Part shown: piece after piece, positions 8,619 to 17,731 of the stretch
Layout of the letters: each line of letters begins with the position of its first letter
Numbering within the stretch: position 1 is the first letter of the stretch
NCBI GenBank assembly: GCA_018654125.1
Contig: JABIME010000019.1
Coordinates: forward strand, 1-57,591
Direction of reading: 5' to 3'
Source: Candidatus Cloacimonadota bacterium
Lineage (GTDB): Bacteria; Cloacimonadota; Cloacimonadia; Cloacimonadales; TCS61
Length of the DNA stretch: 57,591 nt
Position numbers and translations under genes: made by a program
Notes under the pieces: generated by a model
Databases searched by the model: none
What the model was told of the DNA's origin: nothing
Seen by the model: the letters and a program-made list of their open reading frames with translations, nothing else

Positions 8619-10253
8619 TTATTTAAGTAAGATCATCTTTTTTGTGTTTGTATAACGTCCATTGGCTTTTAATTTGTAAAGATAGATCCCAGAAGTTACA
8701 GGCTGATTATTTTGGTTAGTTCCGTTCCAAACTACCGTATGTTTACCCATAGAAAGCTGATCTCTTACAAGTTGTTTAACCATTTGCCCTTTAATGTTAT
8801 ACACAGAAAGTTCAATGTTAGAATCTTCTGTTAAATTGAATGCTATTGTTGTTGTTGGGTTAAAAGGATTTGGGTAGTTGTACATCGCAATATCAGAGGT
8901 TGGAACAATATGATTTTCTGCATGGGTATAAGTTGTATCCGACAGCGTAATATCATCAATCATTAAGCCAAATCCGGTTGGATCATCATCATTTGTATGC
9001 AATCCAATACGAAGCTGAATGATCTCATCAGCCAAGAGCGAGAGATCGTTGTAACCACTCCAATTTGCAGAGAAATAAGACCAATTATCAACTGAACCGG
9101 TAAATACAACATTCTCGATTCCTGGTTCTCCAAATGGATTTGAAATTGAATTCCAATTAGACCAAATTTCAATATATGGATTCTGATAAATTGCTACAAG
9201 ATATTTTACTTCCACAGAAAAATAATCGCAATCTGGATATGAATTGTCATCTAACTCAGTTTTTATTTTCATATCAAAATATATGTTGCTTTCTGCTGGC
9301 AATGTAAGTGAATCACTAGTTATATAGTTGTGCATGTTTGGGTTGTAAAGTGAAGTTTCACTATCGAAACAACCAAGAACATAAAGTGGGGAAGGAGCGG
9401 TTGGATCTTGCAGAACATGCCACAGGTCTCCACCTTTTGCAGTGTTGGAAAACCCAAAAAATCCAGTTTCATCTTCGGCATCATTTGTGAATACTCCGGC
9501 AATATTTATGTTATCAATAAACAAGCCTGTTAATTCAGGATTTGATGTGGTAGAAGTATTTGGATCTGATGCAAAAGCAAAACTAATAATTACTTCACTT
9601 CCTAAGTAAGTAGCAGGAATTGTGATGGAAGTTGATGTCCAATCGGTTGAACCACCCCAACCCGGAATTCCCGGAATTCCGTCAGGATCTTCATTATGTT
9701 CAAACCCAAAACCGTATAAACTTGAGCTGTTATAAGCTGGTGTGCAATCTGTTAAAATTTCTGCTTCTGCGTAATCTTGTGTGGCATTTCTTATGCGAAC
9801 ATTAAAACCGTCCCATCCATCAAATTCACCGTTAGTTCCTAATTCTTCTATCGCTCTAAATTGATCAAATACAATAGTCAAATTTCCTGAAGCAGGTAGA
9901 GTTATTGCAGGTGTATCTAAAACTTGATACCAGCTATCTTCGTAACCACCATCAGGTGAAATGTTAACATTTGCCATGCGCCATGATTTTCCGGAACCGC
10001 CAAAAGCATTGAATGTAGTTGTGTTCCAAAAAGAACCCGGATCAGTAGTATCTAATGTTTCCCAAGAATCAATCCCATCTTCAAAATCTTCTAAGAAAAT
10101 AACATTTTCTCTGTTTATAGTTTCTTTTGAACTATCAATCTGCTCAGCATTAACAATTGTTAAACTCTCTGCAAATAGCAATAAGCCTGCAGAAAGCAGG
10201 CTTATTATCAATATTATTTTTTTATCCACTTTCATAATGGAAACATTATGCAT
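8619..10253 (-). CDS. Secreted protein with choice-of-anchor-J/MAM-like domains and T9SS-type sorting domain
   Basis: The 544-residue product has a signal peptide (basic MKVDKK, then a hydrophobic run to about residue 30). Two jelly-roll-like segments follow, each starting with features such as NVIFLEDFEDGIDSWETLD and carrying GLFIDNINI or GLMIDDITL strands, as in choice-of-anchor J/MAM-like domains of FCB secreted proteins. The C-terminus is a classic type IX sorting domain: YNYPNPFNPTTTIAFNL, VYNIKGQMVKQL, SGIYLYKLKA and a terminal basic-hydrophobic KKMILLK. The start at 10253 lies 3 bp past the gap stop and has GGA eight bases upstream; a second ATG at 10235 would also give a good signal peptide. 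Cell-surface or extracellular cargo of unknown ligand. It is the last gene of the chaperone-fba-gap cluster. Confidence 0.85.
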   Translation of the reverse strand: MHNVSIMKVDKKIILIISLLSAGLLLFAESLTIVNAEQIDSSKETINRENVIFLEDFEDGIDSWETLDTTDPGSFWNTTTFNAFGGSGKSWRMANVNISPDGGYEDSWYQVLDTPAITLPASGNLTIVFDQFRAIEELGTNGEFDGWDGFNVRIRNATQDYAEAEILTDCTPAYNSSSLYGFGFEHNEDPDGIPGIPGWGGSTDWTSTSITIPATYLGSEVIISFAFASDPNTSTTSNPELTGLFIDNINIAGVFTNDAEDETGFFGFSNTAKGGDLWHVLQDPTAPSPLYVLGCFDSETSLYNPNMHNYITSDSLTLPAESNIYFDMKIKTELDDNSYPDCDYFSVEVKYLVAIYQNPYIEIWSNWNSISNPFGEPGIENVVFTGSVDNWSYFSANWSGYNDLSLLADEIIQLRIGLHTNDDDPTGFGLMIDDITLSDTTYTHAENHIVPTSDIAMYNYPNPFNPTTTIAFNLTEDSNIELSVYNIKGQMVKQLVRDQLSMGKHTVVWNGTNQNNQPVTSGIYLYKLKANGRYTNTKKMILLK

Positions 10254-10256
10254 AAA

Positions 10257-11255
10257 TTATTCCAGTTCAGAGATATATTGTACAAGGTCTACAACTCTGT
10301 TTGCATAACCGGCTTCATTATCATACCAACTGAGTACTTTAATAAAGTTGCCATTAACCATAGTAACGTCTGCATCAAAAACGGAAGAAGCAGGATTTCC
10401 AACAATATCTGTAGAAACAATTGGTCCCTCAACATATTCTAAAACTCCCTTCATTCTGTTCTCGGAAGCAGCTTTCATTAATTTATTTATCTCTTCTTTA
10501 GAGGTTTTTCTATCTACAATAATTGAAACATCAACTAAAGACCCTGTTGGTGTAGGAACCCTTACTGCCATTCCATCAATTTTCCCTTTAAGTTCAGGAA
10601 TTACCTTTGCAGTTGCAGTTGCAGCACCTGTAGTTGTAGGGATAATATTTAATGCAGCTGCACGTGCTCTTCTTAAATCGCTATGTGGGAAATCAAGAAG
10701 TCTTTGGTCCATTGTATAAGAATGTATCGTAGTCATTAATGCAGATTCAACAGTAAAGTTGTCTGTGATAACTTTCATTACAGGAGCAAGACAGTTGGTT
10801 GTACATGATGCATTTGAGATAATTGTATGTTCAGCTTTTAGTATTTCATCATTAACACCCAGAACTATTGTAGCATCTACTTCACCTTTTGCAGGAGCAG
10901 ATATGATTACTTTCTTCGCACCGGATTTAAGATGTTTTGCTGCACCTTCCTTTGAACGGAAAATACCTGTTGACTCAACAACAACACTAATATCCAATTC
11001 TTTCCAAGGAAGATCTTCAGGATTTCTTTCGCTGAATACTTTAACTTCAACTCCATCAACAACAATTGCACCTTCTTTAACTTCTATTTTGTTATCTAAA
11101 ATTCCATGTACAGAGTCGTGTTTAAGTAAATATACAAGCGAATTTATATCCATAAGGTCGTTTATAGCAACAACTTTATAATTTTCATTATTAAGAAAAC
11201 CTCTAAAAACAAGTCTTCCAATTCTTCCAAAACCGTTAATTGCAATATTTTTCAT
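10257..11255 (-). CDS. gap: Glyceraldehyde-3-phosphate dehydrogenase, type I
   Basis: It catalyses NAD-dependent oxidation and phosphorylation of glyceraldehyde-3-phosphate in glycolysis. The protein is 332 residues from the ATG at 11255, which has GGAG seven bases upstream; a longer frame from 11291 would add 12 residues but lacks such a site. The Rossmann start NIAINGFGRIGRLVFRG, the NAD-selective Asp in AINDL, the catalytic Cys151 in SNASCTTNCLAPV and the C-terminal SWYDNEAGYANRVVDLV are all present. The aldolase gene ends 10 bp upstream, so consecutive glycolytic steps are encoded together. No missing residues were noted. Confidence 0.97.
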   Translation of the reverse strand: MKNIAINGFGRIGRLVFRGFLNNENYKVVAINDLMDINSLVYLLKHDSVHGILDNKIEVKEGAIVVDGVEVKVFSERNPEDLPWKELDISVVVESTGIFRSKEGAAKHLKSGAKKVIISAPAKGEVDATIVLGVNDEILKAEHTIISNASCTTNCLAPVMKVITDNFTVESALMTTIHSYTMDQRLLDFPHSDLRRARAAALNIIPTTTGAATATAKVIPELKGKIDGMAVRVPTPTGSLVDVSIIVDRKTSKEEINKLMKAASENRMKGVLEYVEGPIVSTDIVGNPASSVFDADVTMVNGNFIKVLSWYDNEAGYANRVVDLVQYISELE

Positions 11256-11265
11256 CTTTTCTCCT

Positions 11266-12240
11266 TTAAAGTAAGATTGATTTTCCGGCACTACCGGTAA
11301 TTTGAACTAGCTCTTCTACTGCATTTTGCATAGCTTTCTCACTATGAATAAGCCATTTGCGAGGGTCAAAACGGCTTTTGTCGATTGTATAATCTGCTTC
11401 GTTTATATTTTGTGGTCTTACTATCGCATCTTTTTCTTTTTCCCAATAAGCTTGAGTTGACTTAGCAAATTCCATTTGATAACGAGTATCTTTGTTTATC
11501 TTTACAACACCGTTCTTAATTGCATCTATTTGCTGCTTAGCAGTTAACCCAGATGCCCCATGAAGAACGATACCCGTCTCAACATTATTATGTATAAGCA
11601 GATCATCGATCTCTTTTATGAGGTCAAGTTTTAGCGTGATTTGAGCACCTTTTGTAACACCATGATTTGTGCCAACAGAAGCAGCGAAAAGATCAACTCC
11701 GGTTTTCTTAACATATTCTAAAGCTTCAGATGGTGAAGTATAAAGTTCTGTATCGGAAACTATTTCGTCTTCAGCTCCCTTAATGTAACCAATTTCACCT
11801 TCAACTAAAACTCCATGTTTGTGAGCAATAGCCACAACTTCTTTAGAAATGCGAATATTTTCCTCAAAATCTTCTTTTGAAGCATCGATCATTACAGAAG
11901 AAACCAGATCATTTTCTATGCAGTACACTACAAAATCAAAATAATTTGGGGTAGCATGATCGATATGCAGTCCGACACCAGAATTCTTATATTGAGATGA
12001 GATGATCTTGATCATCGAAGATATCATTTGAGCACCGGCTTCAATATCTTTTGTATCACCGGCAGCAAATTTAACAGCTCCGGAACTCATTTGAAGAAGT
12101 CCATCGGATCTTTGAGCCTCATAACCCTGAACAACTCCCCTAATTGCACTATCAAAAACAACGTTAGATGCGACAATACCAAATCTTTCTTTCTTTGCTT
12201 TGAGAAATACTTCTTTTAGCTTATCTCCTCTGTAAAACAT
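11266..12240 (-). CDS. fba: Class II fructose-1,6-bisphosphate aldolase
   Basis: The 324-residue enzyme reversibly cleaves fructose-1,6-bisphosphate into two triose phosphates and needs a divalent metal such as zinc. Asp94 and the metal ligand His95 lie in LHIDHATPNY. Further metal and phosphate-binding blocks are VEGEIGYIKGAED, SVGTNHG and VLHGASGL, followed by KINKDTRYQMEF and the class IIA-like tail FDPRKWL. Some blocks vary from the E. coli form, for example HGAS instead of HGGS, which is within family variation. A strong ribosome-binding site (GGAGG, six bases upstream) fixes the start at 12240. It is followed by gap and preceded 28 bp upstream by the SurA-like chaperone gene. Confidence 0.92.
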   Translation of the reverse strand: MFYRGDKLKEVFLKAKKERFGIVASNVVFDSAIRGVVQGYEAQRSDGLLQMSSGAVKFAAGDTKDIEAGAQMISSMIKIISSQYKNSGVGLHIDHATPNYFDFVVYCIENDLVSSVMIDASKEDFEENIRISKEVVAIAHKHGVLVEGEIGYIKGAEDEIVSDTELYTSPSEALEYVKKTGVDLFAASVGTNHGVTKGAQITLKLDLIKEIDDLLIHNNVETGIVLHGASGLTAKQQIDAIKNGVVKINKDTRYQMEFAKSTQAYWEKEKDAIVRPQNINEADYTIDKSRFDPRKWLIHSEKAMQNAVEELVQITGSAGKSILL

Positions 12241-12268
12241 GCAACCTCCTCATTTTTGATTTTATAAT

Positions 12269-13975
12269 CTATTTGTCTTCAAAATCTATTGATTCGATCA
12301 TATCTTCTTTGTTTTTTAATGATGAAAGCATATATTGAGCTGATTCGCTAAGATCTCCTTCTGGATACAAAGTAAGGAACTCTTCAAATAGTGCGATTGC
12401 TTTTTCTGTGTCTTTAAGTTCTTCTGCAAAAAGGAATCCTTTCATGAACATTGCTTTGTAGTCATCCTTATTGTTTTTATGATATTTCATTACTTCATCA
12501 TAATAGAATATTGCATCGTTGAATCGTCTTCTTTTTTGAGCAGCTTCAGCTTTATTGAAATACTCTTCTGCAGTAAGTCTTACATCCATTTTATCTGGAT
12601 AAGTAACAAGTGCATATTTTGTTTCGAGCTCTTGTTTAACACTTTCAAATTTCTCTTTAGAAAGAGTTCTCATAAATGTTTTCTTTATTCTATCTTTCTC
12701 TTCTTCAAATGGTTTTGCAATTGCTACAACATCTTCTAATATTCTAAAGAATACATAAATGCCTTTAGAATTTTTGAATACTTTGCTAAGATCTTTTGGG
12801 TCTGTGTCCCAAACCATATCGCAATAAACTTGGTCTTTTCCCATTCCCGGGATTATACCGTTATCATAAATATGATCTAAAATTCCATCACCCTTAGCAT
12901 AAACAGAATTATCTGTGATAAGAGTTTTGATCTCTTCATCTTTCTTTTTCTTGATAAGTTTTTTAACTGTTTTACGCATTTTTGCAGCAGTCTTTTTGGT
13001 TTCAAAACCAAAAGTTTGAATTTTTCTATGTGCAAGAGAACTAAATTCTTTAATGTTCTCGTTATAGTACTCTTTCAACTTCTTATCACTTGTATCAATT
13101 GATTCAACAACAAGTTTATTATAAACAGTTCGCAGAGCCATATTTCGTTCGATTTGCTCTATTGTAGCTTTAAGCATTGGATTTTTATCGTACCCTTTTT
13201 CTAAAGCATCTAAATAGAAGACATCAGATTTTGCCAATCTATCGATATATTGTTTTTTCCCATCATCAGTACGCAGTGAGATTTGAACACGTTTTGAAAG
13301 AATATCGAGGTGCTCTACTAGATCTCCTACATTCCTATCTATTAAAGTATTTGAAGATGTAATGATCTTTTCATTCATTATTACTTCATTACTATCTGGC
13401 GCTAGTGTATTAATCTGTGGTAAAATATCATAATTGATTATAACATTATATTTTACAAAGAGTTCTTCTCTTTTCTTCTCGATGATTGCATTCTCTTTTT
13501 CCGGCTTTAATTTTGCTTCGATCATTTTTTCTGCTTCTTCGAATGTGCGATCTTTATATTGATCATGATTCTCTTTGAAATATGCTCTCTTCTCTTCATC
13601 TGTAAAAGAGATAGCATCCTTAAGAAGATCTTTTCTATACTCAGAGAAATATGTGTTCTTTACTTGATCGGCAATTCTTTCAAAGAAATCATCTTGTTCC
13701 ATGATTTTCTGATCTAGTGCTTCTAAGTAAAATATCTCTTCTGTACAGATAATATCAAGAAGTTCTTTTTTCCCTTCAGCAGTATCATATTTAGCTTTAT
13801 ACATAGGGGGTATTTGAGAAAGACGTTTGTTTACGTTACCCATTGTGATTTCATTGTCTTGGTATTTTGCTACAACTGTTGAATCAGCTACTTCTGTAGC
13901 GGCAAATAAAGATAAAAAGGTAAATATTGCGACTAAAGTGATAATTGTTTTTTTTCTAATACTTCTGTGATTCAT
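12269..13975 (-). CDS. Periplasmic SurA/PpiC-like chaperone with TPR tail
   Basis: The 568-residue protein starts with a signal peptide (MNHRSIRKKTIITLVAIF onward, cleavage near residue 26). Residues about 30-150 and 205-320 are two similar SurA-N-like modules. Each has a strand-helix start, a KKELLDIICTEEIFYLEAL or KKQYIDRLAKSDVFYLDAL helix, and a YFKENHDQYK or YYNENIKEF end. Residues about 320-420 are a worn parvulin-type rotamase domain. The last 110 residues form tetratricopeptide repeats (NKAEAAQKRRRFNDAIFYYD, then EKAIALFEEFLTLYPEG). The expected role is folding or escort of outer-membrane and secreted proteins in the periplasm. Prolyl isomerase activity is doubtful because typical active-site residues are not obvious. 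It is the first gene before fba-gap. Confidence 0.8.
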   Translation of the reverse strand: MNHRSIRKKTIITLVAIFTFLSLFAATEVADSTVVAKYQDNEITMGNVNKRLSQIPPMYKAKYDTAEGKKELLDIICTEEIFYLEALDQKIMEQDDFFERIADQVKNTYFSEYRKDLLKDAISFTDEEKRAYFKENHDQYKDRTFEEAEKMIEAKLKPEKENAIIEKKREELFVKYNVIINYDILPQINTLAPDSNEVIMNEKIITSSNTLIDRNVGDLVEHLDILSKRVQISLRTDDGKKQYIDRLAKSDVFYLDALEKGYDKNPMLKATIEQIERNMALRTVYNKLVVESIDTSDKKLKEYYNENIKEFSSLAHRKIQTFGFETKKTAAKMRKTVKKLIKKKKDEEIKTLITDNSVYAKGDGILDHIYDNGIIPGMGKDQVYCDMVWDTDPKDLSKVFKNSKGIYVFFRILEDVVAIAKPFEEEKDRIKKTFMRTLSKEKFESVKQELETKYALVTYPDKMDVRLTAEEYFNKAEAAQKRRRFNDAIFYYDEVMKYHKNNKDDYKAMFMKGFLFAEELKDTEKAIALFEEFLTLYPEGDLSESAQYMLSSLKNKEDMIESIDFEDK

Positions 13976-14022
13976 AATTTAATTCCTCTCCATTATCCAA
14001 TTTAGAGCATCACAAAAAAAAA

Positions 14023-14040
14023 TTGACTATTTAAAGTCAA
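14023..14040. promoter_or_regulatory. Palindrome between divergent genes, possible operator or promoter
   Basis: TTGACT at 14023-14028 and AGTCAA at 14035-14040 form a perfect inverted repeat with a 6-base spacer. It lies in the 118-bp gap between the minus-strand chaperone gene and the plus-strand EIIA-like gene. TTGACT could also serve as a -35 box, but no convincing -10 box at the right distance was seen. A dimeric regulator site is possible. Confidence 0.3.
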
Positions 14041-14093
14041 GTAAATAAATGGAGGAGTTTTATAAAGCTGTCATGCGCATAGAAGGTTATTGT

Positions 14094-14540
14094 ATGGGTA
14101 TATTTTCACGAGATTTGATAGTGCAAAATTATTACGCTTTTGATAAGAAAAGCTGTCTGGAAGAGATGGTGGATTTTCTATACAAAAAAGAAGTGATAGT
14201 TTCTGCTGATGATTTTTTTAGAGCGATAATGGAACGTGAAAATTTAATGACTACAGGTATCGGAAGAAAAGTGGCTATTCCCCATGCCAGATCAAATCTT
14301 GTGAAAGAAATAAATATAGCTGTTTATGTGCTTGACAATGAACTTGAGTTTAACTCGGTTGACGATGAAAATGTAAAAGTGATCTTTATGATAGCAGTTC
14401 CCGAAAATAAAAAAGAAGAATATATGAAAGTTTTAAGTGGAATTTCAAACTTTCTTAGAGTTGATGAAAATAGAGAAGTGCTTTTTAATGCAAAATCAAA
14501 AGACGAACTTTTTGAAATTCTTGAGGAGATTAAAATATGA
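14094..14540 (+). CDS. PTS EIIA-like protein (fructose/nitrogen type, PtsN-like)
   Basis: A 148-residue soluble EIIA-2 domain. The phosphorylated histidine is His64, in TTGIGRKVAIPHAR, in the same setting as in PtsN. The start is uncertain. The ATG at 14094 has AGAAGG seven bases upstream and leaves a normal-length domain; an ATG at 14049 would add 15 residues but has no ribosome-binding site. No EI, HPr or sugar-specific IIB/IIC gene is in the window, so a regulatory role is more likely than sugar uptake. It overlaps the PorV-like gene by 4 bp (ATGA), which implies translational coupling of a regulator to an outer-membrane protein. Confidence 0.88.
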   Translation: MGIFSRDLIVQNYYAFDKKSCLEEMVDFLYKKEVIVSADDFFRAIMERENLMTTGIGRKVAIPHARSNLVKEINIAVYVLDNELEFNSVDDENVKVIFMIAVPENKKEEYMKVLSGISNFLRVDENREVLFNAKSKDELFEILEEIKI

Positions 14541-15484
14541 AGAAATATTTAATACTCATAACAATATTACTATTTTCGGTTTTATTAATTGCCGAAAATG
14601 AAAATGCCGGAACAAGTGGTTTTACTTTTTTAAAGGTTAACTACTCTGCCAGAGCTTCTGCGATGGGAAATGCATATACCGGCCTTTCTAATGATGCAGA
14701 TGCTGTTTTCTTTAATCCTGCTGGGCTTGTACAAGTTAATTCTCCACAGGCATCATTAACATATATGAGTTATCTTGATGGAATAAATTGCGGCTCGGCA
14801 GTTTATGTATATCCAACTAACGAAAAAACTTCTCTTGCTGTTTTTGCAAAAGGGCTTTCTGCAACAGAAGATCGTACAATTGCAGATGAGATGGGACAAT
14901 ATGAAGAAACAAGTGGTACTTTTGGAATGTCTGATTTCATTTTTGGAATTAGTGCTGCTCGATATCTATTAGATATACTGGATGTTGGAATCAATGTGAA
15001 ATTCATTCAGGAATCACTCGATGATAAATCTGCATCAGCTGTTGTTTTTGATGCTGGTATTATGCATCAATCTACGAATGAGCATATAAAAGTTGGAATT
15101 GCTATAAGAAATATTGGTAAGCAATTAACATATTATACAAATAATGAATATGAAGAGGTTATGCCAACAACTTTAACTGTTGGGTTTAATTACCATCCAA
15201 AAGAAAAATTTTACACAACTGTAGATATTTATAAACCCTTAGATAATGAAATTTTCGGAAAGATCGGTATAGAATATAAAATACATCCAATGCTAGCATT
15301 AAGAACTGGCTATAAAACAAATGCATCCGATTGGGCAACAGGTGGAGAAAATGATTTTCTGTCTGGGATGTCTTTTGGAACAGGATTTGATCTTAATAAA
15401 TACAATTTGATAATGGATTACGCGATTGTCTCTTATGGAGATCTTGGATTCGTAAATCAGATTTCAGTAAAATATTTATTCTAG
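14537..15484 (+). CDS. PorV/PorQ family outer-membrane beta-barrel protein
   Basis: The 315-residue protein has a signal peptide (KKYLILITILLFSVLLIAE), then the family start TSGFTFLKVNYSARASAMGN followed by the AYTGLSNDADAVFFNPAGL block. The rest alternates short strands and turns, as in a FadL-like barrel. It ends in VKYLF, with a terminal aromatic residue as expected for barrel insertion. In Bacteroidota, PorV shuttles T9SS cargo to the surface attachment complex and PorQ works in a related step. Which role applies here is unknown. Two more members occur at 30489 and 49073. It is translationally coupled to the EIIA-like gene upstream. Confidence 0.82.
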   Translation: MKKYLILITILLFSVLLIAENENAGTSGFTFLKVNYSARASAMGNAYTGLSNDADAVFFNPAGLVQVNSPQASLTYMSYLDGINCGSAVYVYPTNEKTSLAVFAKGLSATEDRTIADEMGQYEETSGTFGMSDFIFGISAARYLLDILDVGINVKFIQESLDDKSASAVVFDAGIMHQSTNEHIKVGIAIRNIGKQLTYYTNNEYEEVMPTTLTVGFNYHPKEKFYTTVDIYKPLDNEIFGKIGIEYKIHPMLALRTGYKTNASDWATGGENDFLSGMSFGTGFDLNKYNLIMDYAIVSYGDLGFVNQISVKYLF

Positions 15485-15629
15485 AGAATAAGAAATCATT
15501 TCAAGTGCAAAAGATCTTAAAATCAACATATCTTGCTTTTATTTTAGAAAAACTAAATACTTCACTAAAAATTATTAGACAACAAAATTCGGTTCAAAAA
15601 TATGACCAAAATTTTTTTATGAGGAATAA

Positions 15630-17708
15630 ATGGATAAAAAGAATTTTCTGTTTGAACTTGGCGTAGAAGAAATTCCAGCAGCGTATATTGCTGGGGCAAT
15701 AAAAACAATTAAAGATCATTTTGAAATAAATTTAAAAAAGGCAAATCTTGAGTATGATGAGTTACAGCTATTTTCTTCTCCGCGTCGTTTTGCAATTAAG
15801 ATTACATCACTTCAATCACAACAAAAAGATGAAGTTATCCAGCGTGTGGGTCCAACAAAAGAGATGGCATATACGGCCGATGGAAAGCTAACAAATGCGG
15901 CTTTAGGTTTCCTGCGCGGAGCTGGAGCAGAAGAGAGTGACATAATCATTAAGCAAACACCCAAAGGTGATAAAATTGCCATAAAAAAAGAGATTAGAGG
16001 TAAATCTGCAACTAGCATTCTAGTAAATTTAATAAAAGAAGCGATCAATGGTATTAAATTTCAGAAATCAATGAAATGGGGGAGTTCTAAACTCTCTTTT
16101 GCGAGACCGATCAGATGGATATTAGCATTATTTGATGATGATATTATTGAACTGGAATATGAAAACATAACATCTAATAATATAACTTATGGTAATAGGT
16201 TTCAAAAGTTAGATAACCCAATTGATATAAACTCGATTGATGAATATGAAAGAAAGTTAGCAGACGTTTTTGTGATTCCAAATCGTGATAAAAGAAAAGA
16301 GATAATAAAGAAACAGATGGGTGAGCTGTTCATTAATTCAGATGAAAAAGTAATAGAAAACAATAAATTATTAGAGACAGTTACAGATCTTGTGGAATTC
16401 CCAACAGCCGTAATTGCAGATTTCCATGAAAAATATCTTAAACTTCCTCAAAAAGTGGTAACCTTAACTCTTTCTGAACATCAAAAATATTTCTCTATAA
16501 ATAATAAAGATGGTAAACTCAGTAATAAATTCTTATTCATTTCCAATGTAGATCCGCAATTTTCAAGCCTTATAAAACTTGGTAACGAAAAGGTGATTAC
16601 TGCCAGATTGGAAGATGCGGAGTTCTTTTATAAGGAAGATACAGCACAGCCTTTTGAAGCGTTTGTGCCAAAACTGTCTGAGGTCACGTTCCAACAAAAA
16701 CTTGGCTCTGTATTAGAGAAAACAGAAAGATTTAAGCAAATAACAAGATTTATTGGTGATGAAGTTAAACTGGAAGAAAATATTAAAAAATATTCTTTAG
16801 ACGGAGCAAATTTATGTAAAGCAGATCTTGTTACGCTAATGCTTGGTGAGAAGGAATTTACAAAGCTTCAAGGATATATCGGACATCAATATGCCCTTAA
16901 AAGCGGTGTAAACAAAGAGACTGCGCTTGTAATTGAAGAGCATTATATGAATGGAGATAATGCGATGTCTTTAGCTGGTTCTGTGGTTGCAATTGCAGAT
17001 AAGATCGATACGATCTGCGGAATTATCGGGGTAGATATGATACCAACTGGATCGAAAGATCCATTTGCGTTAAGGCGTGCTGCTAATGGTGTGGTTCAGA
17101 TAATTTCCAACAATAAATTTGAGCTTGATATTCATAAATTGATAGATGTGTCTTTTGAATTATTAAAAGACAGACTAGATAAGCCTGAGAATAATAAAGA
17201 AGTAGTTTATGATTTTTTTAAACAGCGTGTGAATTGGCTTCTTAAACAAAAGCAAATTGATTACGATATTATTGAAAGCGTTATGCATATAGATCACTCT
17301 AATATTCCTGATCTTATTAACAGAGCTGAAGCACTGCATGGATTAAAAAAGCAGGAAGATTTCATTAAGCTTGTTCTTGGATTTAAGCGTGTTTCTAATA
17401 TTATTGCTGATGAAAAACCAACTTTAATTGTTAATAAGGAAATGCTTACAGAGAGAATGGAGCAAGAACTTTACGCACAATATCTAGAACTGGATGAAGA
17501 GATCAAAGAACTTCTTCCTAAAAAAAATTATAAGAAGATCTTGGAAATTTTGGTTAATTATGGAAGTACTATAGATAAATTCTTTGATGAAGTTTTGGTT
17601 AATGTAGAAGATGTTAAGATCAAACAGAACAGATACAATATTCTTTTTTGCATTCGGGAACTATTCTTACAGGTTGCAGATCTTTCTAAACTTGTTGTTG
17701 AAGGCTAA
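15630..17708 (+). CDS. glyS: Glycine--tRNA ligase beta subunit
   Basis: The 692-residue beta chain of the bacterial alpha2-beta2 glycyl-tRNA synthetase binds tRNA-Gly and works with the alpha chain (GlyQ) to charge it. Landmarks are LFELGVEEIPAAYI at the N-terminus, FSSPRRFAI, MKWGSSKLSFARPIRWILAL, LTLSEHQKYFSI, ITARLEDAEFFYKED, an HD-like region, GSKDPFALRRAANGVVQII and a C-terminal anticodon-binding-like domain. Length matches the family. glyQ is not adjacent, which is less common than a glyQ-glyS pair. The ribosome-binding site is GAGG a few bases before the ATG. The 145 bp upstream hold no gene. Confidence 0.96.
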   Translation: MDKKNFLFELGVEEIPAAYIAGAIKTIKDHFEINLKKANLEYDELQLFSSPRRFAIKITSLQSQQKDEVIQRVGPTKEMAYTADGKLTNAALGFLRGAGAEESDIIIKQTPKGDKIAIKKEIRGKSATSILVNLIKEAINGIKFQKSMKWGSSKLSFARPIRWILALFDDDIIELEYENITSNNITYGNRFQKLDNPIDINSIDEYERKLADVFVIPNRDKRKEIIKKQMGELFINSDEKVIENNKLLETVTDLVEFPTAVIADFHEKYLKLPQKVVTLTLSEHQKYFSINNKDGKLSNKFLFISNVDPQFSSLIKLGNEKVITARLEDAEFFYKEDTAQPFEAFVPKLSEVTFQQKLGSVLEKTERFKQITRFIGDEVKLEENIKKYSLDGANLCKADLVTLMLGEKEFTKLQGYIGHQYALKSGVNKETALVIEEHYMNGDNAMSLAGSVVAIADKIDTICGIIGVDMIPTGSKDPFALRRAANGVVQIISNNKFELDIHKLIDVSFELLKDRLDKPENNKEVVYDFFKQRVNWLLKQKQIDYDIIESVMHIDHSNIPDLINRAEALHGLKKQEDFIKLVLGFKRVSNIIADEKPTLIVNKEMLTERMEQELYAQYLELDEEIKELLPKKNYKKILEILVNYGSTIDKFFDEVLVNVEDVKIKQNRYNILFCIRELFLQVADLSKLVVEG

Positions 17709-17731
17709 TAAAAAATATAGAGGTAATGAAA

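Noticed and set aside
10348..11181. Long open frames on the plus strand opposite gap
   Set aside because: They are antisense shadows of the clearly conserved GAPDH gene and carry no ribosome-binding site or recognisable domain.
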